A stretch of DNA of 64,000 nucleotides from Streptomyces sp. NBC_00190 (GCF_036203305.1 NZ_CP108131.1:7688001-7752000), one strand, 5' to 3'. Counted from the first letter of the stretch, positions 17,635 through 26,050 are shown. The notes: generated from the sequence alone by a model not told the origin. A program made the numbers and translations.

Positions 17635-18686
17635 AGCTCACCTGGCGCACGGCCGACCTGCGGCTCGCGGAACCCCTGCGCATCTCCCGCTCGGTGATGT
17701 CGCGGCGCGACGCCGTCTGGATCGCGGTCGAACACGGCGGAATGCGCGGCTGGGGCGAGGCCGTCAGCAGCGACCACCTCGGGCTGCCCACCGCTCGGAT
17801 CCTGGAGAACCTGGAAGCGGTGCGCGCCGCGACCGAACGCTTCCCCGACCCGGAGACCGCATGGGCCGAGACCGGCGGCGGCCACCCGGCCTGGCGCGGG
17901 CTGCCGCCCGGGGTACTGGCCGCGGTCGAGGCCGCCGTCCTGGACCTCGTGGGCAAGCGGGCCGGCGAGCCCGCCCACCGGCTGCTGGGCACCGAGGCGG
18001 CCCCGGCCGCCGCGACCGCCCGTACGATCGGCATCACCGCACCCGTACGGGCCGCCGCACGGGCGGCCCGCCTCGCGCGAGCCGGCTTCACCGTCCTCAA
18101 GGTCAAGGCGGGTTCGGCCGATCCGGCCGAGGACCTCGCCCGGGTGGAGGCCGTACGCGCCGGGGCGCCGGGGGCGAGTCTGCTGCTCGACCCCAACGGG
18201 GCCTGGACCGAGCGCCAGGCCGTCCACCTGCTGCCGCGCTTCGCCGCCCTCGGCGTCACCGCCGTGGAGCAGCCGATCGCGCCCGGCCGGCCCGACGTCC
18301 TCGCCCGCGTCGCCGGAAGATCCCCGGTCCCCGTCATCGCCGACGAGGACGCCGTCTCGTACGAGGACGCCGTCGCGCTCGCCGGGCGGGTCCACGGAGT
18401 CAACGTCAAACTCGCCAAGTGCGGCGGCGTACGGGCCGCCCTGCGCATCCACGAGGCGCTGCGCGGCACGGGTACCGACCTGATGCTCGGCTGCCTCACC
18501 GCCAGCTCGCTGGGCATCGCCCCCGCCGTGCACCTCGCCGACCGGGCCCGCTGGGTGGACCTCGACGGACACCTGCTGCTCGCCGGCGACCCGTGGACGG
18601 GCATCGGCGGAACCGACGGCACCGTACGCGCTGCGGACCGGGCCGGCCTCGGCGTCAGACCCTCCGACCCGCAGGCCCTACGGTGA
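17631..18686 (+). CDS. enolase-superfamily dipeptide epimerase-like enzyme, 351 aa
   Basis: The barrel carries the muconate-lactonizing/AE-epimerase signature: K157 and K159 in LKVKAG, metal ligands D187 (LLDPNG), E213 (AVEQPI) and D238 (VIADED), and K260/K263 in VNVKLAKCGG. Such enzymes invert the alpha-carbon of a dipeptide residue or cycloisomerise acids. The usual CMxES active-site strand reads GCLTASS here, so the substrate pocket differs from L-Ala-D/L-Glu epimerase. GTG at 17631 overlaps the previous stop. It is the last operon gene; it may epimerise the ATP-grasp product, which is inferred. Confidence 0.87.
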   Translation: MKLTWRTADLRLAEPLRISRSVMSRRDAVWIAVEHGGMRGWGEAVSSDHLGLPTARILENLEAVRAATERFPDPETAWAETGGGHPAWRGLPPGVLAAVEAAVLDLVGKRAGEPAHRLLGTEAAPAAATARTIGITAPVRAAARAARLARAGFTVLKVKAGSADPAEDLARVEAVRAGAPGASLLLDPNGAWTERQAVHLLPRFAALGVTAVEQPIAPGRPDVLARVAGRSPVPVIADEDAVSYEDAVALAGRVHGVNVKLAKCGGVRAALRIHEALRGTGTDLMLGCLTASSLGIAPAVHLADRARWVDLDGHLLLAGDPWTGIGGTDGTVRAADRAGLGVRPSDPQALR

Positions 18687-18718
18687 ACCGCGATGGGGGA
18701 GCGCCGCGCCGATGACGG

Positions 18719-19297
18719 TCAGCTGCGGCTGTTGAGGAACCCGATGGCGACGGCGCCCCACCAGGCGACCTGCGAGACGGTCGCGGTCACGGCGCCCCGG
18801 AGCAGGAGCGGGCGGGTGGCGGGCCGGCCGTCGAGGTCGGCCAGCCGCCGGTGCAGGACGCCCGCCTGCACGCCGTTCAGGGCCAGGACCAGGATGAGGC
18901 CGAGTTTGACGCAGGTGAGGGGCGAGGAGAGGTCCGGGTGGAGGAAGGCCCCGCTGGCGATGAGCCCGGCCAGCCCGGCCCAGACCGGCAGGTGCAGGGG
19001 GGCGGTGCACTCGACCACGTCGCGCAGCGACTTGCGGCCGCTGAGCCAGAGGGCCCCGTAGTAGTCGATCATGAGGACCCCGCCGAAGCCGACGACGAGG
19101 GAGGCGAGGTGGACGAAAAGGGCCGCGGTGTGGAGCGTGGTGTCGGCTCGGAGGTGGGTGGCCACCCAGGTGCTGGCTCCCCATCCGGCGCACACGGCGA
19201 GCGAGGCCAGGGCGGGTGCACACCACTGCGGAACCTGGAGGAGATCGGACGGCTGTCCGGATCTTCGTCGGATCGAGGCGGCATCTGCGGTGGACAT
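18719..19297 (-). CDS. CopD-like integral membrane protein, probably iron-regulated, 192 aa
   Basis: About five hydrophobic segments are visible (near residues 28-45, 57-80, 100-118, 126-146 and 168-188) with the motif HTAALFVHLASLVVGFGGVL, reminiscent of CopD/DUF2269-type membrane proteins with intramembrane histidines. Function is unknown. A 19-bp iron-box-like sequence lies 61-79 bp upstream of ATG 19297. The gene is convergent with the Zur-linked operon and ends 32 bp from it. A metal-related transport or redox role is suggested only by context. Confidence 0.72.
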   Translation of the reverse strand: MSTADAASIRRRSGQPSDLLQVPQWCAPALASLAVCAGWGASTWVATHLRADTTLHTAALFVHLASLVVGFGGVLMIDYYGALWLSGRKSLRDVVECTAPLHLPVWAGLAGLIASGAFLHPDLSSPLTCVKLGLILVLALNGVQAGVLHRRLADLDGRPATRPLLLRGAVTATVSQVAWWGAVAIGFLNSRS

Positions 19298-19357
19298 GGT
19301 GCTCCGATGGCGGGGGAGGTGCAGGTGAGGGTGCGTCCGCGCCTTTGACGGCGCGAG

Positions 19358-19376
19358 CGAGGTAAGGCTGCCCTAA
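19358..19376 (-). promoter_or_regulatory. iron-box-like (DmdR1/IdeR) site
   Basis: CGAGGTAAGGCTGCCCTAA matches 14 of 19 positions of the actinobacterial iron box TTAGGTTAGGCTCACCTAA. It sits upstream of the membrane-protein gene that starts at 19297. Iron-loaded DmdR1 would repress it. Confidence 0.6.
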
Positions 19377-19573
19377 GCACCGGATTTCGTCAATGTGGCG
19401 TCACGTGGCGTGATTCCGCCCCTCGGGATGAATGGGCGCGGGCGTCCCTTCGCCCACGGCACCGGCCCGGACGAACTGTCCCGTTCCACCTGAAGAGCCG
19501 CACAGCGGGACTTCCGGAGCACACGCTGCGTGCACGGCCGGCGACGCTCCGGCGGCCGGCCGGCGAGGGCGCC

Positions 19574-19813
19574 TCACGCCGCGCGGGGGCCGGAGGGTCC
19601 GGGGCCGAAGTCGTGCTCGAACCCCTCGCGGAACCCGGGCCGCGCGACCGCCTTGTCGAAGGCACGTGCGGCGCGGGCGAGGGCGGCCTCGTTCTCCTGG
19701 GCGGCGGTCAGTTCGGCCAGGTACGCGCGCAGGCTCAGCCCACGGGCCGCGGCGAGGGCGGCGAGCCGGTCGTGGACATCGGTGTCGACCTCGACTGTGG
19801 TGGTGTCAGCCAT
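19574..19813 (-). CDS. ribbon-helix-helix antitoxin-like protein without visible toxin, 79 aa
   Basis: The N-terminus TTTVEVDTDVHDRLAALAAARGLSLRAYLAEL is a beta-strand plus two helices typical of ribbon-helix-helix repressors such as MazE7/VapB antitoxins. The C-terminal part (EAALARAARAFDKAVARPGF) would be the toxin-wrapping segment. Such antitoxins bind their own promoter and neutralise an RNase toxin coded just downstream. The next gene downstream here is the membrane protein 276 bp away, so the partner toxin is absent. It may be an orphan or a stand-alone regulator. Confidence 0.75.
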   Translation of the reverse strand: MADTTTVEVDTDVHDRLAALAAARGLSLRAYLAELTAAQENEAALARAARAFDKAVARPGFREGFEHDFGPGPSGPRAA

Positions 19814-19928
19814 GGTCCGAGTATGCGCGGTCCGCAGCGGCGGCGGGGTGGTTACGGCTCTGGTTACGGGGCAGGCGCGATGTGCGGCGGAAGGACCCGC
19901 CGCCCGATCGAGGAGGAGTTGTTTTCGC

Positions 19929-20324
19929 GTGACTGAGCACGTGTGGAGTTACCGGCCGACCGCGCGCCATCTGGCGGGCACCGACCTCAGCGGCTGGAAG
20001 GTCGCGGCCACGGACGGCGCCATCGGCAAGGTCGACAAGCACAACGACGAGGTCGGCGACGCCTACCTGGTGGTGGACACCGGTGTGTGGATCTTCGGGA
20101 AGGAAGTCCTCATCCCGGCCGGCGCCGTGATCGACGTCGACCTGGAGAACGAGACCGTCCACGTGGACGCCACGAAGGAACAGATCAAGGCAGCTCCGGA
20201 GTTCCACCGGGACAAGCACCTCGGCGACGCGGGCTACCGGGACGAGCTGACGACGCACTACGGAATCGGAGGCCCGTACGGCGGGCCGCTCGGAGGTCCG
20301 TTCGGCGGTTCCCACCGCGCCTGA
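19929..20324 (+). CDS. PRC-barrel domain protein, 131 aa
   Basis: The core (DLSGWKVAATDGAIGKVDKH, YLVVDTGVWIFGKEVLIPAG, VDLENETVHVDATKEQIKAA) is a PRC-barrel, the six-strand fold also found in RimM and photosynthetic reaction-centre H subunits. Stress-linked actinobacterial proteins often carry it. A Gly-rich tail (GGPYGGPLGGPFGG) follows. GTG at 19929 is preceded by GAGGAGGAG about 10 nt upstream. No partner gene is seen; function is unknown, perhaps in stress adaptation. Confidence 0.82.
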   Translation: MTEHVWSYRPTARHLAGTDLSGWKVAATDGAIGKVDKHNDEVGDAYLVVDTGVWIFGKEVLIPAGAVIDVDLENETVHVDATKEQIKAAPEFHRDKHLGDAGYRDELTTHYGIGGPYGGPLGGPFGGSHRA

Positions 20325-20533
20325 AGCCCCGGCCGCACCGCCTTGGCGGGGCACGGCCGGGACGGGGATCAGCGGCGGAACCGGCGCGTCACAGTGAGAG
20401 CGGTGCAGGTCGCCCCGCCGGAGTCCTCGACCGGCGCGGCGGGAGCGGTGTCCACGGCTACCGCGCCGAGGCACTCACGGCCCTGTACCGCGCGGCCCAG
20501 GAAGGGCGCCCGCCGAGCCGGGACCCGTACGGC

Positions 20534-21280
20534 TCAGACGTAACGCGGTGCGGGTTCGAGCAGCTTCTCGCGCAGGGCGGCGACGAGGGTGTCGTCCACG
20601 CCGAGCAGGTCCGCCGCGTACTCCCGTACGGACCCGTGTTCGCGGGTCACGGCCGCGAGGAACAGGCTCATCACCTCGGCGGGCGCCCGCCCGTAGCCCG
20701 GCCAGACGGGCTCCTGGCCGGGGTGGTCCGCCCGCCAGTCCGCGAGCAGCCGGTCGGTCGCGAGCCCGGTGAGGGCGAAGTCCTCGACGATGACGTCCTC
20801 GGGGACCCCCAGCAGGGCCAGGACCAGCGCCGCCAGCAGACCGGTGCGGTCCTTGCCGGACGCGCAGTGGAAGGCCACGGGACCGTCCTGGCCGGCGATC
20901 ATCTCAAGGGCGGCGCGCAGTTCCACGACACCGTCGTGGGCGACCTCCATGTACCGCTCGGCGAGGTACGGCCCGGTCGCGACGTCCGGGCCGAGGGAAG
21001 ACTGGTCGTAGGGCCGGTGCTCGATGCTGAGGTGGTGGTAGGCGAGTGACGGATGCTCGGGCACCCGGCCCTTCGCGTCGATCTCCCAGGAGTACCGCAG
21101 GTCGATGACGGCCTCGACGCCGAGTTCCAGGAACCGCTCCCAGTCCGGACCCCGCAGCTTGCCCAGGGAGTCGGCGCGGAACAGCCGGCCCCACCTCACC
21201 GCGTGCCCGCCGTCCGCGGTCGTATAGCCGCCCAGATCACGGAAGTTGTGCAGTCGCTCGAACGATATGTGTCGGTCCAT
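20534..21280 (-). CDS. MptpB-like protein-tyrosine phosphatase, 248 aa
   Basis: The P-loop FHCASGKDRTGLLAAL contains the catalytic Cys and Arg of the HCxxGKDR family (PtpB and IphP), which dephosphorylate phosphotyrosine and sometimes lipid phosphates. The N-terminus FERLHNFRDLGGYTT is the family's DUF/NFRDLGG signature, and VEAVIDLRYSWEIDA precedes the active site. Length fits. No signal peptide is seen, although family members can act outside the cell. It lies 24 bp before the mannosyltransferase terminus but on the same strand downstream of it, so read-through is possible. Confidence 0.9.
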   Translation of the reverse strand: MDRHISFERLHNFRDLGGYTTADGGHAVRWGRLFRADSLGKLRGPDWERFLELGVEAVIDLRYSWEIDAKGRVPEHPSLAYHHLSIEHRPYDQSSLGPDVATGPYLAERYMEVAHDGVVELRAALEMIAGQDGPVAFHCASGKDRTGLLAALVLALLGVPEDVIVEDFALTGLATDRLLADWRADHPGQEPVWPGYGRAPAEVMSLFLAAVTREHGSVREYAADLLGVDDTLVAALREKLLEPAPRYV

Positions 21281-21304
21281 ACGCGGACCCTATGCGGTGA
21301 TCGT

Positions 21305-22504
21305 TCAGCCGGCCCAGCGTCCGGTGAGGAAGGTGAGGGCGACCGTCGTGGCCAGCGGGGCGGCGACGCACAGGTAGGCGCTCTGCACCCGGGGGCGCCG
21401 CAGGCTCCAGGAGGCCAGGCCGATCCACAGCGGCCACCACAGCAGCGTCGAACGGGGAACGGACGTGTACCAGTAGGAGGTCCCCAGCGCCCACAGGGTG
21501 AGGCCGGTGTACAGGGCCTCGGGCCAGCGGCGGCGGCGTACGAGCAGGGCCAGGAGCACGACGCCGACCAGCATGGCCAGGAGCTCGGCCTGCCACATCA
21601 GCGCGTAACCGGTGGGCTGGACGTGATGGAAGGCGGCGTCCCAGGTGTTCGCCCAGGCTTCCCACGGCCAGTGGAAGTCCCGGTACCAGCCGCGTTCCTG
21701 GGCGTGCTTCCAGGCCGTCCAGTCCCCGGTCCGTGCGTGCAGGTACCAGCTGAAGAGCGCGGGGGCGAGGGCGGGCAGGCACAGCCAGGGCGCCGCGCTC
21801 CAGGCGTGTCGCCCGCGCGCCGTGAGGGCGAACTGGAGGACGAGCGCGCCCAGGAGGAAGAGCCCGGTGACCCGCACGGAGCAGGCGAGGCAGGCCAGGA
21901 CCGCGGCCGCCGGCCAGTTCCGTCGCAGGGCCGCCAGCCACGCGGGCAGGGCCAGGGCCAGGAACAGTGCCTCGGTGTAGCCGGCGGCGAGGAACACGGC
22001 GCAGGGCGAGCACAGGAAGAACAGCACCGTCCGCCGCCCGGCGTCCGGGTCGGGCAGCTGGAGGCGGGCGATGCGGGCCAGCGCCAGGACGGCGGCCCCG
22101 CCCGCGACGAACGAGATCAGCGCTCCGGCCGCCGCCCAGTGGGGGACGACCGCGTGGACCGCGCGCAAGGTGAGGGGAAAACCGGGGAGGAAGGCCTCCC
22201 TGTTGTCCCAGCCGGCCGTCCAGGGACCGGCCTGGCCGGGGAAGTAGCCGTCCTTGGCGATGTGGAGGTAGTGCCACCAGTCCCACTGCTGCCAGGGGGA
22301 CAGGAGCGAAGGCGGCCGCCGTCTGTCGCCATCGGCGGGGAACAGCCAGCGGACGGATTCCGCCGTGGTCCACAGGCCGACGCGGGTCAGCAGGTAGAGC
22401 CACAGCACCTCGCGGTCCGCACGGCCGGGGCGCCACGGGAACGCCCGGCGCGCGGCGGGCCTGCCGGGCGTTTCGACGGGCCGGGGCGGGGCGGAAACGG
22501 ACAT
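21305..22504 (-). CDS. PIG-V-like polyprenol-dependent mannosyltransferase, 399 aa
   Basis: A cytoplasmic start (to about residue 30) is followed by some nine hydrophobic segments. The first loop after TM1 contains WQQWDWWHYLHIAKDGY, matching the WD...H.I...GY motif of the mannosyltransferase/PIG-V family, and NREAFLPGFPLTLR. These GT-C enzymes use polyprenyl-phosphate-mannose at the outer membrane face. Actinobacterial relatives act on glycolipids or proteins; the acceptor here is unknown. ATG at 22504 has GGAGATC upstream. The phosphatase gene follows downstream by 24 bp. Confidence 0.85.
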   Translation of the reverse strand: MSVSAPPRPVETPGRPAARRAFPWRPGRADREVLWLYLLTRVGLWTTAESVRWLFPADGDRRRPPSLLSPWQQWDWWHYLHIAKDGYFPGQAGPWTAGWDNREAFLPGFPLTLRAVHAVVPHWAAAGALISFVAGGAAVLALARIARLQLPDPDAGRRTVLFFLCSPCAVFLAAGYTEALFLALALPAWLAALRRNWPAAAVLACLACSVRVTGLFLLGALVLQFALTARGRHAWSAAPWLCLPALAPALFSWYLHARTGDWTAWKHAQERGWYRDFHWPWEAWANTWDAAFHHVQPTGYALMWQAELLAMLVGVVLLALLVRRRRWPEALYTGLTLWALGTSYWYTSVPRSTLLWWPLWIGLASWSLRRPRVQSAYLCVAAPLATTVALTFLTGRWAG

Positions 22505-22590
22505 GACGGGATCTCCTGATCGGCAGAGGGCGCGCGGAACCGCCGACCGTGGTGGCGGGGCCGGTGTCCGCCGTCGACGGGGCGGGTGGG

Positions 22591-22980
22591 CTACGGAGCG
22601 CGCTGTGTGGGGGTGGGGGACATGCTCGGATCCGCTGTCGCGCTGGGAGGTGGCGATGGCGTCGTGGTCGTGGTCGTGCTCGGGGAGGTCGGCAGGGAGG
22701 ACGGCAGGGAGGACGGCACGGCGGACGGCGGCCCGGGAGAGGGGATGGGCGTGGTCGCCGGGAGGGTCGGGCCCGCCTCGCGCGGCAGCAGGGTGGCCAG
22801 GGCGGCCCCGGACCCGCCGAGGACCAGGCAGCAGGCGACGGCGATGCCGGCGATCCGGCGACGCCGGGCCCGCTCGCCGCGCCGGGCGATGACGGAGACG
22901 GGCGGCAGGCCGGCCCCGGACCGCCCCGCGGAGGCCGCTTCCCGGAACAGGGACCGCAGCGGATCCTGGGAGTCAGGCAT
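22591..22980 (-). CDS. single-pass membrane protein paired with the ECF sigma factor, 129 aa
   Basis: ATG at 22980 lies inside the last codons of the sigma gene (8-nt overlap ATGCCTGA), so the two are translationally coupled. Residues 1-40 are cytoplasmic and basic, about 46-66 form one membrane helix (IAGIAVACCLVLGGSGAALATL), and the rest is a Pro/Ser/Thr-rich outer tail. The position and topology fit an anti-sigma factor, but no zinc HxxxCxxC motif is present. The product may sense an outside signal. The family is not recognised. Confidence 0.75.
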   Translation of the reverse strand: MPDSQDPLRSLFREAASAGRSGAGLPPVSVIARRGERARRRRIAGIAVACCLVLGGSGAALATLLPREAGPTLPATTPIPSPGPPSAVPSSLPSSLPTSPSTTTTTTPSPPPSATADPSMSPTPTQRAP

Positions 22981-23509
22981 CGGGCGCCTCCTCAATGCGG
23001 GGGTCCTGCAGATGGCGGGAGAGGGCGGCCCGGCCCCGGGACAGGTGCGTCTTGACCGTGCTCGCGGACAGGGAGGTCTCGGCGGCGATCTGCTCGACCG
23101 TCAGATCGCACACGTAGTGCAGTGCCAGCGTCCGGCGCTGCTTGGGGGGCAGGTGCCGCAGCGCCTCGACGAGCGAGACCGCCTCCGGCCCCGGACCCTC
23201 TACATGGCCCGCGGGGGCAGTGCGCTGCCAGGCGTCGGCGGTACGGCGGCGTACGCGCCACCGGCTCACCGCGAGCCGCCACGCGACGGTGCGGATCCAC
23301 GCCTCGGGCCTGCCGTCGTTGTCCAGCTGACGCCGGCGTCCCCACCCCCGGACGAACGCCTCCTGGACCACGTCCTGCGCCTCATGGTGATCGCCGAGCA
23401 TCACGTACAACTGGCCTGTCAGCCGTCCCGCCGCCTGCGCATAGAACTGTTCGAACTCCTCGACGGTCAAAAATCGCTCCTGGATCCATGTGTCCCTCTC
23501 ATGGGGCAT
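22973..23509 (-). CDS. ECF sigma factor, SigE-like group of Streptomyces, 178 aa
   Basis: Region 2 reads FYAQAAGRLTGQLYVMLGDHHEAQDVVQEAFVRGW with PEAWIRTVAWRLAVSRWRVRR, and region 4 reads EALRHLPPKQRRTLALHYVCDLTVEQIAAETSLSASTVKTHLSRGRAAL. These give the -10 and -35 recognition domains. ATG at 23509 (MPHERDTWIQERF) is chosen; a start at 23545 is possible. The overlapping downstream membrane protein is its likely anti-sigma partner. Targets cannot be read from the sequence. Confidence 0.9.
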   Translation of the reverse strand: MPHERDTWIQERFLTVEEFEQFYAQAAGRLTGQLYVMLGDHHEAQDVVQEAFVRGWGRRRQLDNDGRPEAWIRTVAWRLAVSRWRVRRRTADAWQRTAPAGHVEGPGPEAVSLVEALRHLPPKQRRTLALHYVCDLTVEQIAAETSLSASTVKTHLSRGRAALSRHLQDPRIEEAPDA

Positions 23510-23632
23510 ACGCCCGCCGCACCGCATCCGGTTGACATGGGACACCGGAAGTTTGTGTGAGTGCCGTCACACCCGAGCCGCCCGGACACGCGTCCGGGCG
23601 GCTTCCGTTCTCCCGGCGGACCGGGGCGTGAC

Positions 23633-24541
23633 TCAGCGGGCAGCCGAGTGGAGCCGCTCCAGGAGGGACAGTTCCGTCTCGGAGAGGCGCAGTGCGCCCG
23701 CGGCCACATTGGCGGCCAGGTGATCGGGGTTGCCGGTGCCGGGGATGGACAGCACGTGCGGTCCGCGGTGCAGCGTCCACGCGATGCGCACCTGCGCCGC
23801 GCTCGCCCCGTGCGCCCGCGCCACCGCGAGCACCTCCTCGCTGTCCGCGCCGGTCACGCCCGCCTGGCCCCCGGCGCCCGCGATCGAGTAGAAGGGGACG
23901 AACGCGACCCCCAGTTCACCGCAGGTACGCAGCAGCTCGTCCTGCTCGGGCCGCACGCCGAGGCCGTACGGGTTCTGTACGCACACCACGGGCGCGATGG
24001 CCCGCGCCTCGGCGAGGTGTTCGGGCGTGACGTTGGAGATGCCCAGGTGGCGGATGAGCCCGGCCTCGCGCAGCCGGGCCAGCGCGCCGAAGCGTTCGGC
24101 GATCGAACCGGTTCCGACGACGCGCAGGTTCACCACGTCGAGGTGGTCGCGGCCGAGCTGGCGCAGGTTCTCCTCGACCTGGCCGCGCAGTTGCTCCGGG
24201 GTGGCGTGGGGCGCCCACTCGCCGGACGGGTTCCGGCCCGGCCCGACCTTGGTGGTGATGACGAGGTCGTCCGGGTAGGGGGCCAGTGCCCGGTTGATCA
24301 GTTCGTTGGCGGAGCGCAGCGGGGAGAAGTAGAAGGCGGCGGTGTCGATGTGGTTCACGCCGAGCTCGACGGCGCGGCGCAGTACGCCGGTGGCCCGGCC
24401 GCGGTCGCTCGGCTCGGCGTCGGTCCTGAACGCCTCGCCGTTCTGCGGCAGGCGCATCGCGCCGAATCCCATTCGGTTGATCTCCAGGTCGCCGAGCTTC
24501 CAGGTGCCCGATGCCGCTGCGCTGATGGTCTCTGAGGTCAT
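23633..24541 (-). CDS. aldo/keto reductase, 302 aa
   Basis: The TIM-barrel oxidoreductase uses NADPH. The signature GVNHIDTAAFYFSPLRSANE, ITTKVG and LIRHLGISNVTPEHLAEA are present, with catalytic Asp, Tyr (AAFYFSP) and Lys (TTKVG). The place of the usual catalytic His (LxLxH) reads VVNLRV, so Arg replaces His; this occurs in some actinobacterial AKRs. ATG at 24541 is favoured; an in-frame start at 24640 would overlap the divergent gene. It is divergent from an ArsR-type regulator, which may control it. Confidence 0.88.
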   Translation of the reverse strand: MTSETISAAASGTWKLGDLEINRMGFGAMRLPQNGEAFRTDAEPSDRGRATGVLRRAVELGVNHIDTAAFYFSPLRSANELINRALAPYPDDLVITTKVGPGRNPSGEWAPHATPEQLRGQVEENLRQLGRDHLDVVNLRVVGTGSIAERFGALARLREAGLIRHLGISNVTPEHLAEARAIAPVVCVQNPYGLGVRPEQDELLRTCGELGVAFVPFYSIAGAGGQAGVTGADSEEVLAVARAHGASAAQVRIAWTLHRGPHVLSIPGTGNPDHLAANVAAGALRLSETELSLLERLHSAAR

Positions 24542-24576
24542 GCCGGAATGATCGCCACGAGGTACGCTCGCCACCA

Positions 24577-25602
24577 TTGATTCAGCTCCAACCGAATCCT
24601 CACGAGGTGGTCGCCCTGCAGGAGTTGGCGTTCTCCGCAAGCGATCTGGCGCAGACGCGGTTCGCCGTCTCGCCGATGTGGGAGGTCGGGACCAGCTTCC
24701 GGCTGCTGAGTTCCGGCTCCGCCCATCCCGTGCACCGGACCTGGGCCGAGCAGGTCCGGCCCAGGGTGGCGGCCGCCGGCCTCGACCGGGGCTGGCTCGC
24801 CGAACTGATCCCGCCGTCGGGCTACGTCGCCGACTTCCTCAACCCGGCTCCGGCCGGTCCGGCCCCCACGCTGGCGGGCGAGCTGGCCGGGATCCTGGCC
24901 GCTCCCGCCGCCCGGGTCCGCCACGACCTCGACCGCCTGGGCCGGGAGCAGGGGCGTCAGGGCCCCAGATCGCGGAGCCTGTACGCGGATCCGGAGGCAC
25001 GCCTGCCCCGGGTCGTGGAAGAGATCGAGACGTACTGGGAGCTGGCCCTCGCCCCCTACTGGGCGCGGATCCGGTCGGTGCTCGACGCCGACGTCTTCCA
25101 CCGGGCCCGGCAGGTCGCCGAGTACGGCGCGGTCGGCTTGTTCAAGGACCTGCACCCCTCGGTGAGCTGGGACGCCGACGAGCTGCTGCTGATCCGCCGC
25201 AGGTGGGCCATGTCCCGTAGAACCGCGGGGGCGGGGCTGCTGCTCATCCCCTCGGCGTTCACCGGGCCCGGCGTGCTCACCCGGGTGAGCCTGCCGGAGC
25301 CGCCCCAGCTCGCCTACCCGGCACGCGGTGTCGGCGCCCTGTGGGAGCCCCGGCCCGTCACCAGGACCGCCGCGGTCGCCGCCGTACTCGGCCGCTCCAG
25401 GACGCTGCTGCTGACCGAACTGGAAAGCCCGGCCTCCACCACCGAACTGGCGCGCCGTACGGGTCTTTCACCGGCCGGGGTGTCCCAGCACCTCATGGCC
25501 TTGCGGGACGCGGGCCTGGTCACCGCCCACCGGGCCGGGCGCTCGGTGCTCTACGCCCGCACCTCGGTCGCGGAGTCCCTGCTCGCGGCGGCCCCTTCGT
25601 AG
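24577..25602 (+). CDS. ArsR-type regulator with N-terminal DUF5937-like domain, 341 aa
   Basis: The C-terminal 100 residues hold a winged helix-turn-helix: LLTELESPASTTELARRTGLSPAGVSQHLMALRDAGLVTAHRAGRSVLY. The long N-terminal part with DLAQTRFAVSPMWEVGTSFRLL is the DUF5937-like region found in many Streptomyces ArsR proteins. The start is uncertain: TTG at 24577, or GTG at 24607, which gives the more usual N-terminus. It is divergent from the aldo/keto reductase with only 35 bp between starts, so mutual regulation is plausible. No metal ligands are visible. Confidence 0.82.
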   Translation: MIQLQPNPHEVVALQELAFSASDLAQTRFAVSPMWEVGTSFRLLSSGSAHPVHRTWAEQVRPRVAAAGLDRGWLAELIPPSGYVADFLNPAPAGPAPTLAGELAGILAAPAARVRHDLDRLGREQGRQGPRSRSLYADPEARLPRVVEEIETYWELALAPYWARIRSVLDADVFHRARQVAEYGAVGLFKDLHPSVSWDADELLLIRRRWAMSRRTAGAGLLLIPSAFTGPGVLTRVSLPEPPQLAYPARGVGALWEPRPVTRTAAVAAVLGRSRTLLLTELESPASTTELARRTGLSPAGVSQHLMALRDAGLVTAHRAGRSVLYARTSVAESLLAAAPS

Positions 25603-25618
25603 TCCGGGCGCATCGGGG

Positions 25619-25999
25619 TCAGGCCGGCTCTTCGAGCACGGACAGCACGTTGCCCGCGGGGTCTTTGAACCAGGCGATCGACGGCCCTTCGTCCTGCTCC
25701 CTGACGATGCCCTTGGCGTCGTGGTCGAAGCCCGGATAGCGCTCGAAGCCCACGCCGAGCGCAGCGAGGTCGTCGACGGTCTTGTCGATGTCGGTCACCG
25801 GGAAGTTGAGCACGGTGAAGTCCGCCGCCCGGTGGTTGTCCTTGGGGTACAGCAGAACGGTCCCGCCGCCCCCGAGGCGGAGGAAGAGCATGCCGTTCTC
25901 CTCCGAGACCCGCAGGCCGAGCGTCCCGCCGTAGAACTCCTTGGCCTTCCCGATGTCGTCCACCGAGTACCCGCTGAATGCCTTGGTGTCCTGGAACAT
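25619..25999 (-). CDS. VOC-family (glyoxalase-like) protein, 126 aa
   Basis: [31 protein letters not shown] and the second half ([19 protein letters not shown]) form the paired beta-alpha-beta-beta-beta units of vicinal-oxygen-chelate proteins. ATG at 25999 is chosen because GGGAGTG sits 5 nt upstream; the frame could also start at 26011. VOC proteins include glyoxalase, dioxygenases and bleomycin-binding proteins. Glu near the C-terminus could be a metal ligand, but the full ligand set is not clear. It is convergent with the ArsR gene, 16 bp away. Confidence 0.85.
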   Translation of the reverse strand: MFQDTKAFSGYSVDDIGKAKEFYGGTLGLRVSEENGMLFLRLGGGGTVLLYPKDNHRAADFTVLNFPVTDIDKTVDDLAALGVGFERYPGFDHDAKGIVREQDEGPSIAWFKDPAGNVLSVLEEPA

Positions 26000-26050
26000 G
26001 ATCACTCCCATGTGCCGCAGCGTCCCTCTCCCATCCTGCCCCCGGCGGCG

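Noticed and set aside
13425..18686. Non-ribosomal peptide or polyketide cluster around the ATP-grasp operon
   Set aside because: No adenylation, carrier or ketosynthase domains are present; the operon is a stand-alone set of small enzymes.
20400..20533. Possible gene fragment (ALYRAAQEGRPPS) before the phosphatase gene
   Set aside because: Too short, no start or motif, and a weakly similar string near 29700 is probably chance.
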